Program-made: the position numbers and the translations under genes
The notes under the pieces: model-generated
What the model saw: only the letters and a program-made list of their open reading frames with translations
Told to the model about the DNA's origin: nothing
The model's database searches: none
In this document: positions 24,495 through 33,705 of the stretch, piece after piece
How positions within the stretch are numbered: the first letter of the stretch is position 1
Layout of the letters: every line of letters starts with the position of its first letter
Source: Bradyrhizobium sp. SRL28
GTDB taxonomy: Bacteria > Pseudomonadota > Alphaproteobacteria > Rhizobiales > Xanthobacteraceae
Direction of reading: 5' to 3'
Assembly (NCBI RefSeq): GCF_018596315.1
Contig: NZ_JAHEAG010000004.1
Span: 310,001 to 374,000, forward strand
DNA length: 64,000 nt

Positions 24495-26174
24495 TTACGC
24501 GGCCGCCATGTCCATTCGACGGCAGAAGCAGGACGCCTTGATCGGAATCTCGGCTCGCGCCTGCGCCAGGTCGAGCCTCTGTTTGATCAGAGCCGTCTCG
24601 ATCTTTTCCCCGCGACGGACCAGGCATTCGTGCAGCCCGTGCAGCGACCACAGATTGTCGGGGTGCTGGCAGGCGCGGCTCAACTTGCCGTCAAGACCGA
24701 GATCCGAGCGGTACACCGCCTCGGCCTCTTCGATCCGTCCCTGCTCGAGAAGAAGCGCTCCTAGCGCATGGCGGGTCGGCTGCATCCATCCCCACGGCTC
24801 GTCATAGGGCAGTCCGTCGCTGAGTTCGACCGAGCGGCGCAGGTGCGCGAAGGCGGCGTCATGGTTTCCCTTGCGATATTCCAGCTCGCCGTTCAGCATC
24901 GCTTCGGCCACCTCAAGCAGACCAACGACATGATTGTTGTGTACGCGGCGGCTCTCGGGCACCCGGGTCTTCGCCGTCATGAACAATGCCTTCTCCTTCT
25001 CGGCTTCGGCGACATTGCCTAGCGCCGAATGCGCGACCGCCTTGGCGTAATGGATCATGGCGACATTGGAGCAGTAGAGGTCTCGATCCCTGGGTAACTC
25101 CTGTTCGATGATTTCGCGCCATTTGCCGAAGCGCACCAGGACGTGCTGCTTCATCGTCAGATAGCCTTCGAGGAAATCCGCCATCGGTGGCGATTCAATA
25201 CGCAGCACCGCCTCGGGGATCGTGGCGATCAATTCCTCGGCCGCCGCGATTGCGGGTGTGTACTGGCCAAGGAACATTGCGCCGTAGATCGCGAAGTGGA
25301 AGTCGTGGATGACGTAGACCAGGTAGACGCCCGGATCATCCGAATAGGCGAGGAACCTGCGGTCGGTCGCCAGCGCCTTCTGATTATGGACGAGGACGTC
25401 GTTGTAGTGCCCACACAGCACGTCGAGATGCGTCGGCATGTGGATGAGGTGACCGGAGTCCGGGACGATCTCGCGCAACCGATCTCCGGCTCGCAGCGCC
25501 CGCTGCGGAAACGGCGACATCTCCATCAGGTGGACATACAGATGCAAGAGGCCCGGGTGATCCCATGCAGCGGGGAATTTCTCGAAAGCGTATTCCAGCA
25601 CCGACCTGCACTCTTCGGTGCCTGCTCCCTCGGCAGGTTTGCCGGATGGCAAATCCCACATCTGCCAAGGCGTCTCGTTCATGAGCGACTCGGCAAACAC
25701 CGCCCGGACCTCGAGATCGTCGGGGAAGGCGGCGAAGACCTTGCGCATTTCCCTGGTGTAGGCCTTGTCCCAAGGCGCCATATCCTCGATCGCCTCGCGC
25801 TGGGGATAGCGCGCGGGGAGGGCCTGGATCATTGCCCGCTCGACCGGACTTGCCTTGGCGGCATGCGCGAGCGCTCCCTGCATAGCATCGTAAGATGCCG
25901 ACAGCGCCATCTGCCGGCCGCGCGGGTCATAGCGAACCCAGGGCAGATTATAATTGGGCCCTGAGGCGTAGCTTATGCCCCAGTGCGCCATGGCGCACTC
26001 GCCGTCGTGCTTCAGCGCCTTCAGAAAGCACTTGATCGCTTCAGTATGGTTGAACCCAAACAGCCAATTGAGGCCCCGGTCGAACCAAAGCTGGGTCTCA
26101 GGCGACGACGTGGTGACTTTGCGGCTGTACGGCCCGAGATCAAAATAGGTCGTGCCGTTTTCCTTCGTCTCCAT
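24495..26174 (-). CDS. Large tetratricopeptide-repeat protein of unknown function
   Basis: This 559-residue protein has a good ribosome-binding site (GGGAGAAG) and no signal peptide. TPR-like helices occur near the N-terminus (LWFDRGLNWLFGFNHTEAIKC, CAMAHWGISYA), mid-protein and at the C-terminus (HALGALLLEQGRIEEAEAVY). Between them are unusually conserved-looking His-rich segments: DHPGLLHLYVHLMEMS, SGHLIHMPTHLDVLCGHYND and VIHDFHFAIY. Such His clusters are unlike structural TPRs and suggest a metal- or cofactor-binding centre, an inference. Homologues are generally annotated only as TPR proteins. Confidence 0.8.
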   Translation of the reverse strand: METKENGTTYFDLGPYSRKVTTSSPETQLWFDRGLNWLFGFNHTEAIKCFLKALKHDGECAMAHWGISYASGPNYNLPWVRYDPRGRQMALSASYDAMQGALAHAAKASPVERAMIQALPARYPQREAIEDMAPWDKAYTREMRKVFAAFPDDLEVRAVFAESLMNETPWQMWDLPSGKPAEGAGTEECRSVLEYAFEKFPAAWDHPGLLHLYVHLMEMSPFPQRALRAGDRLREIVPDSGHLIHMPTHLDVLCGHYNDVLVHNQKALATDRRFLAYSDDPGVYLVYVIHDFHFAIYGAMFLGQYTPAIAAAEELIATIPEAVLRIESPPMADFLEGYLTMKQHVLVRFGKWREIIEQELPRDRDLYCSNVAMIHYAKAVAHSALGNVAEAEKEKALFMTAKTRVPESRRVHNNHVVGLLEVAEAMLNGELEYRKGNHDAAFAHLRRSVELSDGLPYDEPWGWMQPTRHALGALLLEQGRIEEAEAVYRSDLGLDGKLSRACQHPDNLWSLHGLHECLVRRGEKIETALIKQRLDLAQARAEIPIKASCFCRRMDMAAA

Positions 26175-26327
26175 GATCGCTTCTCCCTTTTCTTTTTGCG
26201 TCGCCGATTGCTTCGGGATGTCAGCTGCCTAGCTTACTGTTGCTTACGCGCAGTGCCGAGCAGGCACCTTACCATAAGGCAGCGTCGGCGCTTGACGCTG
26301 CAAACTGCCGCAGGGCTTAAACTCTCT

Positions 26328-26450
26328 CGTCGTCCCTGCGAACGCAGGGACCCATACCGCGCGATCTGAATTTTGGAGAAAGCTGGAGCTACAGCTTCGC
26401 ATAACCACGAAAGCCTGTGGTTATGGGTCCCTGCTTTCGCAGGGACGACG
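26328..26450. repeat. Intergenic palindromic repeat, family C copy 2
   Basis: CGTCGTCCCTGCGAACGCAG to CTTTCGCAGGGACGACG with an internal AGCTGGAGCTACAGCTT hairpin and ATAACCACGAAAGCCTGTGG. Very similar to the copy at 47767-47889. Confidence 0.88.
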
Positions 26451-26467
26451 TGCGGATAGATCGCGGT

Positions 26468-27664
26468 TCACAGCGAAGGTTTCTCTCCCAGCTTCCTCTG
26501 AAACGCCGATAACACCGCGCCCAGCGCCAGCATTGCGGCCGAGATGTTCAGCGCAAACGACAGGCTGCCCACCGCATCCGTGATCGCGCCGACCACGATC
26601 GGACCGAGCGTCTGGCCGATGCCGAATGAAATCGTCATCGCCGCAATCGCCGTGGGCCAGGCCTGCGGCGGGTAGTTGATGCGGACGAAGGCGGTGGTGG
26701 AGCCGACCACCGCGAAGAAGGCGACGCCGAACACCAGCGCCGACAGCGCGAGCAGCCAAACCGACTGCCCGAAGATCGGCATCGCCGCGCCGATCGCGTT
26801 GACGCCGAGGATGATCGTGGTGGCGAGCCCGCCGCGGTCGAGCGCGAGCACGCGGCGCCACACCCATGGCGTCACGAATGCGCTGAGGCCGATCAGGCTC
26901 CAGAATGCGCTCTGTGCCACAGCGCCGCCGCCGGCGTCGCGCACATAGGCGATCATGAAGGTCATGTAGGCGATGTAGCCGGCGCCGAACAGGAAGTAGC
27001 CGGTGAGGTAGATCAAGACCGGCGCCACCGCGAATTTGGCCGTCGCCGTTTCGGCGGCCATAGCGCCGGCATGCAGTGGCGCGAGCAGCACGGGGATCGT
27101 CATGATGACCGCCAGCCCCGTCATCGCCCACCAGACGATCCACCACGAGCCAGGCCCAAATCCCTGCAAGACAAACGGTGCCACCAGCCCCGACGCCAAA
27201 ATGCCGATCCCCGGCCCGGCATAGAACAGGCTGAGCAGGAAGTTCGCCCGTTCGGGCCGCGACTGCGCGATCGTCGCGGCGAGTGCGCCGCCGCCAACGA
27301 ATCCGGCCGCGGCACCGACGCCCGCTAAAAGCCGCGCGAAACTCAGAACGTAGAAATTACCCGACATGGCGCAGAGCGCCAGCGACAGCACGCAGGCCAG
27401 CGTTCCCCATCGCACCGATGCCGCCAGCCCAAAGGTCCTGATCATCCGCGAGGCGAGCAGGGCACCCGCGAGATAGCCGGCCGCATTTACCGTGTTCATG
27501 AATCCGGCTGCGGAATAGGACCACGCCAGCGTGTCGCGCATGTCCGGCAGCACCAGCGCATAGGCGAAGCGGCCGATGCCGAGACCGACGGTCGGCGCCA
27601 GCGACAGGATGAGGATCAACCGCGCGGGATGCGGGTAAAGTTGGGGGACGTCGGGAGGTCGCAC
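26468..27664 (-). CDS. MFS transporter, YbfB/YjiJ family
   Basis: The likely start is the GTG at 27664 (reading VRPPDVPQLYPHP), with GGAG seven bases upstream, giving 398 residues. Twelve hydrophobic segments are visible. LSLAPTVGLGIGRFAYALVLPDMRD is the signature of the YbfB/YjiJ group. NYPPQAWPTAIAAMTISFGIGQTLGP in the C-terminal half is also typical. The substrate is unknown. The next gene on the strand (upstream) is another small-molecule exporter; 93 bases separate them. Confidence 0.87.
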   Translation of the reverse strand: MRPPDVPQLYPHPARLILILSLAPTVGLGIGRFAYALVLPDMRDTLAWSYSAAGFMNTVNAAGYLAGALLASRMIRTFGLAASVRWGTLACVLSLALCAMSGNFYVLSFARLLAGVGAAAGFVGGGALAATIAQSRPERANFLLSLFYAGPGIGILASGLVAPFVLQGFGPGSWWIVWWAMTGLAVIMTIPVLLAPLHAGAMAAETATAKFAVAPVLIYLTGYFLFGAGYIAYMTFMIAYVRDAGGGAVAQSAFWSLIGLSAFVTPWVWRRVLALDRGGLATTIILGVNAIGAAMPIFGQSVWLLALSALVFGVAFFAVVGSTTAFVRINYPPQAWPTAIAAMTISFGIGQTLGPIVVGAITDAVGSLSFALNISAAMLALGAVLSAFQRKLGEKPSL

Positions 27665-27757
27665 TGAAGACTCCGGCAAGTCCGTAGTTTGGCAGGTGAG
27701 CGCTGCCTTGCACAGGTGCCTCGGCCGCAATGGTGTCTTGCCAATCCCGCAAGGGGA

Positions 27758-28621
27758 TCAGCCGATCAGCACCAGCACGACGCCGAGCACCGTCAGCGCG
27801 GCCCCCGCCACGATGCGCGTGGTAATCTCGATGTGCTTGAGCAGCATCGCGCTCAGCCCCACCGTGACCAGCGGATAGATCGCGGCGAGCGGCGCCACCA
27901 GCGTGATCGGACCGTTGCGGACCGCGGCAAACAGCGTGAGCGCGCTCAAGCCGTTGCTGATCCCGGTCATCGCGAACCAGAACAGGCCCGCGCGCGGCGC
28001 CTGCACGACAAAGCTGCCCTTGCGGACACGCTGCACCGTCAGCACCACCAGCGACGACGTGACGTAGCCGATCAGGCAGGCCCAGAGCGGGCTCGGCCAG
28101 ACCTCAAGCCCGAGCTTGACCACCGGCGGCACCACGCCGCGGATCAGAGCGCTGCAAAGCGGTAGTAGAAGTGCCCAGCTCCGCCAATGGCCGAGGTCGC
28201 GCGGGCGGGTCACCGTGATGATCGCAGCCCCCGCAACGGCCACGACGAGGCCGAGGAGTTGCGGCAGATGCAGCGGCTCTTGCAGCAGGACCACCGCCGT
28301 CGCCACCGCAAACAGCGGCGCGAGGTTGCCGAGGGTCGAGGTGATGACCGGCCCGAGCTCCCGGTTCGAGGCGAAGGTCAGGAGCGTCAGCGAAGCCGGG
28401 AAGAACAGGCCGATGGCCATGAAAATGGGTAGGCCGCGCCAGACCACGGGCTCGCCCTGGAGAATCACGGGCGACAGCAGCAGGAACAGCAGCGTGAACG
28501 AGGGGACGCTGATCGCGGCCCCCGACAGCGGATCGACGGTCCGCAGGCCCAGCTGCGCCAAAACGACCCCGGCGCCGAGAAAGCCCGCCGAAGCAAAGGC
28601 GTAGATAATGGCTGCTGTCAT
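27758..28621 (-). CDS. EamA/DMT superfamily transporter
   Basis: Translation from ATG 28621 gives 287 residues with ten membrane helices in two EamA repeats. AFASAGFLGAGVVLAQLGLR opens the first, with ELGPVITSTLGNLAPLFAVA, and NGLSALTLFAAVRNGPITLV with PLAAIYPLVTVGLSAMLL fall in the second, the usual DMT pattern. Such proteins export amino acids, purines or other metabolites; the substrate cannot be read. The Shine-Dalgarno sequence is weak (ACGGA). Confidence 0.87.
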   Translation of the reverse strand: MTAAIIYAFASAGFLGAGVVLAQLGLRTVDPLSGAAISVPSFTLLFLLLSPVILQGEPVVWRGLPIFMAIGLFFPASLTLLTFASNRELGPVITSTLGNLAPLFAVATAVVLLQEPLHLPQLLGLVVAVAGAAIITVTRPRDLGHWRSWALLLPLCSALIRGVVPPVVKLGLEVWPSPLWACLIGYVTSSLVVLTVQRVRKGSFVVQAPRAGLFWFAMTGISNGLSALTLFAAVRNGPITLVAPLAAIYPLVTVGLSAMLLKHIEITTRIVAGAALTVLGVVLVLIG

Positions 28622-28750
28622 GAGGTCCGTCTTGTCGCCTTCTTGAGGGGGCTTGCGGGTTGCTCGTTCCGGGCCACTCTGGCCCTGTTTTCTGCGCCTT
28701 GCCAATCCGCTTCCAGCGCTTTAGCACTCCGCCCGGATTTCACATTTTCC

Positions 28751-28861
28751 GTCATGCCCGGCCTTGTGCCGGGCATCCACGTCTTACTGTCATGCAACAG
28801 GACGTGGATGGCCGGGACACTTGGGCGAAGACGCGCTTCGCGTATTTGCCCGGCAATGACG
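28751..28861. repeat. Intergenic palindromic repeat, family H
   Basis: CGTCATGCCCGGCCTTGTGC ... TTGCCCGGCAATGACG, with inner arms GGGCATCCACGTC and GACGTGGATGGCC. Only copy in the window. It ends 18 bases before the leuB start and so lies in or near the leuB leader. Confidence 0.8.
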
Positions 28862-28879
28862 AACTGGAGGTAAACGACC

Positions 28880-29992
28880 ATGGCGACCCATAAACTGCTG
28901 CTTCTTCCCGGCGATGGCATCGGCCCCGAAGTGATGGGGGAGGTGCAGCGCCTGATCGACTGGCTGAACAAGCAGGGCATCGCGTCATTCGAGACCGAGC
29001 AGGGGCTGGTCGGCGGCTCGGCCTATGACGCGCACAAGGTATCGATCTCGGAAGGCGACATGGCCAAGGCTGTAGCCGCGGACGCCATCATCTTCGGCGC
29101 GGTCGGTGGGCCCAAGTGGGACAGCGTGCCCTATGAGGTGCGGCCCGAGGCCGGCCTGTTGCGGCTGCGCAAGGATCTCGGCCTGTTCGCCAATCTGCGT
29201 CCCGCCGTGTGCTATCCGGCGCTGGCGGAAGCTTCCAGCCTGAAGCGCGAGGCGGTGGAAGGCCTCGACATCATGATCGTGCGCGAATTGACCGGCGGCG
29301 TCTATTTCGGCGAGCCGAAGACGATCACCGATCTCGGCAACGGCCAGAAGCGCGCCATCGATACCCAGGTCTACGACACCTATGAAATCGAGCGCATCGG
29401 CCGCGTCGCCTTCGATCTGGCGCGCAAGCGCCGGAATAAAGTGACCTCGATGGAAAAGCGCAACGTCATGAAGTCGGGCGTGCTCTGGAACGAGGTCATG
29501 ACGGCCGTGCATGGGCGTGAATACAAGGACGTCACGCTGGAGCATCAGCTCGCCGATTCCGGCGGCATGATGCTGGTGAAGGCGCCGAAGCAGTTCGACG
29601 TCATCGTGACCGACAATCTGTTCGGCGACATGCTGTCCGACATCGCAGCGATGCTCACCGGCTCGCTCGGCATGCTGCCCTCGGCCTCGCTCGGCGAGGT
29701 CGACGCCAAGACCAAGAAGCGCCGCTCGCTGTTCGAGCCGGTGCACGGCTCGGCGCCCGATATCGCAGGCCAAGGCCTCGCCAATCCGATTGCGATGATC
29801 TCTTCGTTCGGGATGGCGCTGCGCTATTCCTTCGACATGGGCGCGCTGGCCGACAAGGTCGATGCGGCGATCGCGGCCGTGCTCGCCAGCGGTCTTCGTA
29901 CCGCTGACATCAAGTCGGAGGGCACGACGGCTGCTTCAACCACGCAGATGGGCGAGGCAATCCTGAAGGAGCTGCAGAAGCTGCACGCGTAA
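28880..29992 (+). CDS. leuB: 3-Isopropylmalate dehydrogenase
   Basis: The 370-residue protein carries [20 protein letters not shown], the substrate Arg region [27 protein letters not shown], the catalytic Tyr and Lys in [15 protein letters not shown] and [16 protein letters not shown], the metal-binding Asp in [15 protein letters not shown] and [14 protein letters not shown]. It oxidises and decarboxylates 3-isopropylmalate to 2-ketoisocaproate with NAD in leucine synthesis. leuD (36952) and leuC (40648) are in the same window but on the other strand. The ATG has GGAGG nine bases upstream. Confidence 0.97.
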   Translation: MATHKLLLLPGDGIGPEVMGEVQRLIDWLNKQGIASFETEQGLVGGSAYDAHKVSISEGDMAKAVAADAIIFGAVGGPKWDSVPYEVRPEAGLLRLRKDLGLFANLRPAVCYPALAEASSLKREAVEGLDIMIVRELTGGVYFGEPKTITDLGNGQKRAIDTQVYDTYEIERIGRVAFDLARKRRNKVTSMEKRNVMKSGVLWNEVMTAVHGREYKDVTLEHQLADSGGMMLVKAPKQFDVIVTDNLFGDMLSDIAAMLTGSLGMLPSASLGEVDAKTKKRRSLFEPVHGSAPDIAGQGLANPIAMISSFGMALRYSFDMGALADKVDAAIAAVLASGLRTADIKSEGTTAASTTQMGEAILKELQKLHA

Positions 29993-30005
29993 GTGATGTA
30001 AGGTC

Positions 30006-30125
30006 GTAGCCCGGATGGAGCCAACGGGTCGCGCGAATGCGCGCCCGATGACAGGCTCCGCGAAATGCGGGGTCTGTCTCGCCAGCGGCTGGATTCCCGG
30101 ATTGCGCTTCGCTCCATCCGGGCTG
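30006..30125. repeat. Intergenic palindromic repeat, family A copy 5 (long form)
   Basis: GTAGCCCGGATGGAGCC to GCTCCATCCGGGCTGC. The left arm carries an insertion with ACGGGTCGCGCGAATGCGCG and ATGACAGGCTCCG, the reverse complement of blocks found in the right arms of copies 6 and 7. Confidence 0.82.
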
Positions 30126-30157
30126 CGCGCTGCTGATCACATCATCGGAGCCGTTTC

Positions 30158-30808
30158 ATGGACGCGTCGCATCGACCCAAGATCGCGGAAACAATCGTCC
30201 ATGAAACGGTGCGCTTGCGCGAGGCGCAGATCGGCCGGCGTTGCGAAGTCCTGGGCAACACGCGCATCGAATATGCCTCGCTCGGTGACTACTCCTATCT
30301 CGGGGAGAATTGCGAGGTCGCCGACGCCGTGATCGGGAAGTTCACTGCGATCGCGAATTCGGTCCGGATCGGCGCGCCGAACCATCCGATGGGCCGGCCG
30401 TCCCAGCATCGCTTCACCTATTGCCCGGAATATTACGAGGCGACGGCCACGCGCGACAGCGACTTCTTTGCGGAGCGCCGCAGCGACCAGGTGATCGTCG
30501 GTAACGATTGCTGGATCGGTCACGCCGCCATCCTGCTGCCGGGCGTGACGGTCGGCGACGGCGCCGTCATTGCCGCGGGCGCCGTCGTCAGCCGCGGCGT
30601 GCCGCCCTATACGATCGTCGGCGGCGTTCCGGCACGCCCGATCCGCCAGCGCTTTCCCGATGCCGTCGCCGAAAGCCTGCGCCGCATCGCCTGGTGGGAC
30701 TGGCCGGATGAAATCATCTTCGAGCGCCTGGGTGATTTTCGCTCCGAGGCGATCGAACAATTTTGCGAGCGCTACGATCCGGCGCCCGCTGCGAATCGAT
30801 TTTCGTAG
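30158..30808 (+). CDS. Hexapeptide-repeat acetyltransferase (phosphonate-type LbetaH)
   Basis: The 216-residue protein is a left-handed beta-helix: [79 protein letters not shown] and [15 protein letters not shown], which is the standard XAT/CatB-type end. [16 protein letters not shown] with the catalytic His and CPEYYEATA resemble the transferase annotated in phosphonate gene sets (TIGR03308 type). No phn genes are nearby. The stop codon TAG is provided by the first bases of the repeat at 30805. Confidence 0.85.
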   Translation: MDASHRPKIAETIVHETVRLREAQIGRRCEVLGNTRIEYASLGDYSYLGENCEVADAVIGKFTAIANSVRIGAPNHPMGRPSQHRFTYCPEYYEATATRDSDFFAERRSDQVIVGNDCWIGHAAILLPGVTVGDGAVIAAGAVVSRGVPPYTIVGGVPARPIRQRFPDAVAESLRRIAWWDWPDEIIFERLGDFRSEAIEQFCERYDPAPAANRFS

Positions 30809-30953
30809 CCCGGATGGAGCAAAGCGAAATCCGGGATTCTCGCAGATGGAAGGACTGTTCCCGGATTGCGCGGAGCCTGTCATCACTGTGCGAGCGCAAT
30901 TGCGCTCGTCGCGGGCGCGCATTCGCGCGACCCGTTGGCTCCATCCGGGCTAC
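30805..30953. repeat. Intergenic palindromic repeat, family A copy 6 (long form)
   Basis: GTAGCCCGGATGGAGCAAAG to GGCTCCATCCGGGCTAC. The right arm contains an inserted block CGGAGCCTGTCATCACTG with hairpin GCGAGCGCAATTGCGCTCG, also present in copy 7. Its TAG is the stop codon of the preceding gene. Confidence 0.85.
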
Positions 30954-30992
30954 GACCTTGTAGAAGCTGCACGCGCAAGTACGCAAACGTCA

Positions 30993-31024
30993 CAAAAAAT
31001 GCCCGTGGAGACCGGGCATTTTTC
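30993..31024 (-). terminator. Rho-independent terminator of the 126-residue protein gene
   Basis: Stem AAAAATGCCCG / CGGGCATTTTT with loop TGGAGAC; read on the minus strand it ends in six Ts. Nineteen bases past the stop codon at 31043. Confidence 0.85.
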
Positions 31025-31042
31025 GTCAAATGGTTGCTGCGC

Positions 31043-31423
31043 TCAATACAGCGGGAACCGCGTCGGGAAGCCGCCCATGTCCGACGGCGGGTTGAGCGGC
31101 TGGCGGTCGATCGGGCGGTTGAGGTTTTCGCGCGCGAACGTCGGATATCCAAAATCCGACGGGAATGCGTAGTCCTGGAACTTCCGATCGCCTGGCAAGA
31201 CTTCAGTGCCGGCATCGAGCCACGAGCGCGTGGTGACGTAGACGCGGGTGCGCGGGCCCTGCTGGTACGACCGGTTGGGACCGTTCGCGCCGTAATAGGG
31301 GCGGCCGTCCCGGTCATATTGCTGCCTGGACTGAGCGCTGGCGGAGGTTGTGCCAATCGCGACGAGGGCAGCCGCAGCAAGCGACATCGCGAGCTTGCTC
31401 GCAGCAGGGAATTTTCGGGTCAT
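31043..31423 (-). CDS. Small secreted protein of unknown function
   Basis: Translation from ATG 31423 (GAGG upstream) gives 126 residues with a signal peptide (KLAMSLAAAALVAIGTTSAS, cleaved after AQ or ASA). The mature part is rich in Arg, Tyr, Pro and Asn: YDRDGRPYYGANGPNRSYQQ and RVYVTTRSWLDAGTEVLPGD, ending FARENLNRPIDRQPLNPPSD. I recognise it only as the type of short periplasmic protein common in bradyrhizobia. It stands alone, with its own terminator. Confidence 0.7.
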   Translation of the reverse strand: MTRKFPAASKLAMSLAAAALVAIGTTSASAQSRQQYDRDGRPYYGANGPNRSYQQGPRTRVYVTTRSWLDAGTEVLPGDRKFQDYAFPSDFGYPTFARENLNRPIDRQPLNPPSDMGGFPTRFPLY

Positions 31424-31643
31424 TGCATCCTCGTCATTGTCCGCCCTTGCGGGGGCCTGGCCGATCGCCAAATCTGATTGCCGGCATTGTAGCCACGGCG
31501 GGACCATCGTCGCTAGGTCAATTGCGCCACACCGCAGCGGAATAATGCGGGACGAAGCGAAAAAGTTTCATGAAAACCAGTGTCTTGGCCGCTTGTTGCC
31601 ACAATTGTAAGGGGCTGCGGAAGCACGTCCCGCCAACGGCGGA

Positions 31644-32471
31644 TTACAGGGCGCCGCGCAAATGCGGGTTATCGGCGCCCGTCACCCAATCCGCTGATAA
31701 GGCCGGCGCGCCCGATGTCGCGCAATCGCTGCGCCTGACTTCGGCATGGGCGAACAATTCCGTCAGTTTTGTATCGTTTCCGGCCGTCAGCAGGATCAGC
31801 CGGTTCAGGATGCAGCCGATCGCTGTGCGGCGGGCCGGCAGATCCTCGCCCAGGCATGACCAGCCGGAGAGACGGAATTTCGGCTCATCGACATGCCTGA
31901 AAAATCGGAGGCAGGAGCGGGCGGCCTCGGTGCCGCCGACCCGGCGGAACAGAGTCACGGCGCCGAACTTGCTGTCGATGATTCCTGCTGCCTCCAACTC
32001 GCGCGGGCCAGCCGGGTCCATCCTTGCGGCAAGGTAGCCGGCCGCCGAGCCGACCTGATCGATTTCCTCACCCGGACGATAGATTTCGAGTTCGGCGACC
32101 GGCGTGCCGCCGATGCCGCTCCAACGGAACACGTCCTTGCGGCCGCCTTCGGGATGCCGAAAAACTTCGTAAGCCTCTGTCTTACCTGGAAAAATGAGTT
32201 GGCTTACCGCAAACGCGGGCGCGCTGCGTCCGGCTTGGCTCCAGGTTTTGGGTGATGTGTCCATCGCCGTAACATCGGGTAAATGGTGCCATAGCGCGAT
32301 ACCGCAAATGGCCATCAGCGCCAGCGTCATCAGATACGCGCACAGCCGTGCCAACGTGCCGCAGACCTCGTCCACGAAGCTTGCCAGCGCCGGTCGGATG
32401 CTCAGCGGATAGTGGGAACTGGCCGAACCGGCCGGAAACGAATGCATCAAACGCCCAAACACAGCCGTCAA
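31644..32471 (-). CDS. Membrane-anchored protein of unknown function
   Basis: A 275-residue protein with one membrane helix near the N-terminus (LCAYLMTLALMAICGIALWH, ~42-62) and a soluble, probably periplasmic domain. That domain contains FPGKTEAYEVFRHPEGGRKD, PVAELEIYRPGEEI and a pair of cysteines (SCLRFFRHV and GWSCLGED) that could form a disulfide. It resembles conserved hypothetical proteins of bradyrhizobia; I do not recognise a family. It is divergent from asd, 93 bases away. An internal start at Met9 is possible. Confidence 0.65.
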   Translation of the reverse strand: MTAVFGRLMHSFPAGSASSHYPLSIRPALASFVDEVCGTLARLCAYLMTLALMAICGIALWHHLPDVTAMDTSPKTWSQAGRSAPAFAVSQLIFPGKTEAYEVFRHPEGGRKDVFRWSGIGGTPVAELEIYRPGEEIDQVGSAAGYLAARMDPAGPRELEAAGIIDSKFGAVTLFRRVGGTEAARSCLRFFRHVDEPKFRLSGWSCLGEDLPARRTAIGCILNRLILLTAGNDTKLTELFAHAEVRRSDCATSGAPALSADWVTGADNPHLRGAL

Positions 32472-32564
32472 ACGTTGTCATATCGGCGTTTCTCGCATAG
32501 AAGCGCTGCCTTCCCCCTTTCCGCTCGACGCGGCGGGGCAGCATTTTTCCTCGGAGAGTGAACG

Positions 32565-33599
32565 ATGGGTTACAAAGTCGCTGTGGTCGGCGCGACCGGC
32601 AATGTCGGGCGCGAAATGCTCAACATTCTCGACGAGCGCAAATTCCCCGCCGACGAGGTCGTGGTGCTGGCCTCGCGCCGCAGCGTCGGCGTCGAGGTCT
32701 CCTATGGCGACCGCACCCTGAAGGTCAAAGCGCTCGAGCACTATGATTTTTCCGACGTCGACATTTGCCTGATGTCGGCCGGCGGCTCGGTGTCGAAGGA
32801 ATGGTCGCCGAAGATTGGCGCCGCCGGCGCGGTCGTGATCGACAATTCGTCGGCCTGGCGGATGGATCCGGACGTGCCGCTGATCGTGCCGGAAGTGAAC
32901 GCGGATGCGGTCGCGGGCTTTGCCAAGAAGAACATCATCGCCAACCCGAACTGCTCGACCGCGCAGCTCGTGGTCGCGTTGAAGCCGCTGCATGACAAGG
33001 CCACCATCAAGCGCGTCGTCGTTTCTACCTATCAATCGGTGTCGGGCGCCGGCAAGGATGCGATGGACGAATTGTTTTCGCAGACCAAGGCCGTCTACAC
33101 CAACAGCGAACTGATCAACAAGAAATTCCCCAAGCGCATCGCCTTCAACGTCATCCCGCACATCGACGTCTTCATGGAGGACGGCTACACCAAGGAAGAG
33201 TGGAAGATGATGATGGAGACCAAGAAGATTCTTGATCCCAAAATCAGGCTGACCGCCACCTGCGTGCGGGTGCCTGTGTTCGTCGGCCATTCCGAGGCGG
33301 TCAACATCGAGTTCGAGAATCCGATCACCGCCGATGAAGCGCGGAACATCCTGCGCAACGCGCCGGGTTGCCTTGTCATCGACAAGCAGGAGCCCGGCGG
33401 TTACGTCACGCCGTATGAGGCGGCCGGCGAAGACGCCACCTACATCAGCCGCATCCGCGAGGACAACACCGTCGAGAACGGCCTGCAGTTGTGGTGCGTG
33501 TCGGACAATCTGCGCAAGGGCGCCGCACTGAATGCGATCCAGATCGCCGAATGCCTGATCAACCGCAAGCTGATCACCGCGAAGAAGAAGGCGGCGTAA
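32565..33599 (+). CDS. asd: Aspartate-semialdehyde dehydrogenase
   Basis: The 344-residue protein has the NADP-binding start VAVVGATGNVGREMLNILDE, the active-site Cys in NPNCSTAQLVVALKP (~133), and the substrate/catalytic segment CVRVPVFVGHSEAVNIEFEN, with the His after RVPV. It reduces aspartyl phosphate to the semialdehyde, the branch point to lysine/DAP, threonine and methionine. dapF, further along the lysine/DAP branch, is at 49.5 kb. CGGAGAG precedes the ATG. Confidence 0.97.
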   Translation: MGYKVAVVGATGNVGREMLNILDERKFPADEVVVLASRRSVGVEVSYGDRTLKVKALEHYDFSDVDICLMSAGGSVSKEWSPKIGAAGAVVIDNSSAWRMDPDVPLIVPEVNADAVAGFAKKNIIANPNCSTAQLVVALKPLHDKATIKRVVVSTYQSVSGAGKDAMDELFSQTKAVYTNSELINKKFPKRIAFNVIPHIDVFMEDGYTKEEWKMMMETKKILDPKIRLTATCVRVPVFVGHSEAVNIEFENPITADEARNILRNAPGCLVIDKQEPGGYVTPYEAAGEDATYISRIREDNTVENGLQLWCVSDNLRKGAALNAIQIAECLINRKLITAKKKAA

Positions 33600-33609
33600 G
33601 GCCGAATTC

Positions 33610-33702
33610 GTAGGGTGGGCAAAGCGAAGCGTGCCCACCGTTTAGCATTGCGATCGAAGGACAGATGGTGGGCACGGCGCTTTGCGCATTTGCCCACCCT
33701 GC
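33610..33702. repeat. Intergenic palindromic repeat, family E
   Basis: GTAGGGTGGGCAAAGCGAAG to GCGCATTTGCCCACCCTGC, with inner GTGCCCACC / GGTGGGCAC. Fills the gap between the convergent asd and carbonic anhydrase genes. Only copy in the window. Confidence 0.85.
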
Positions 33703-33705
33703 GGC

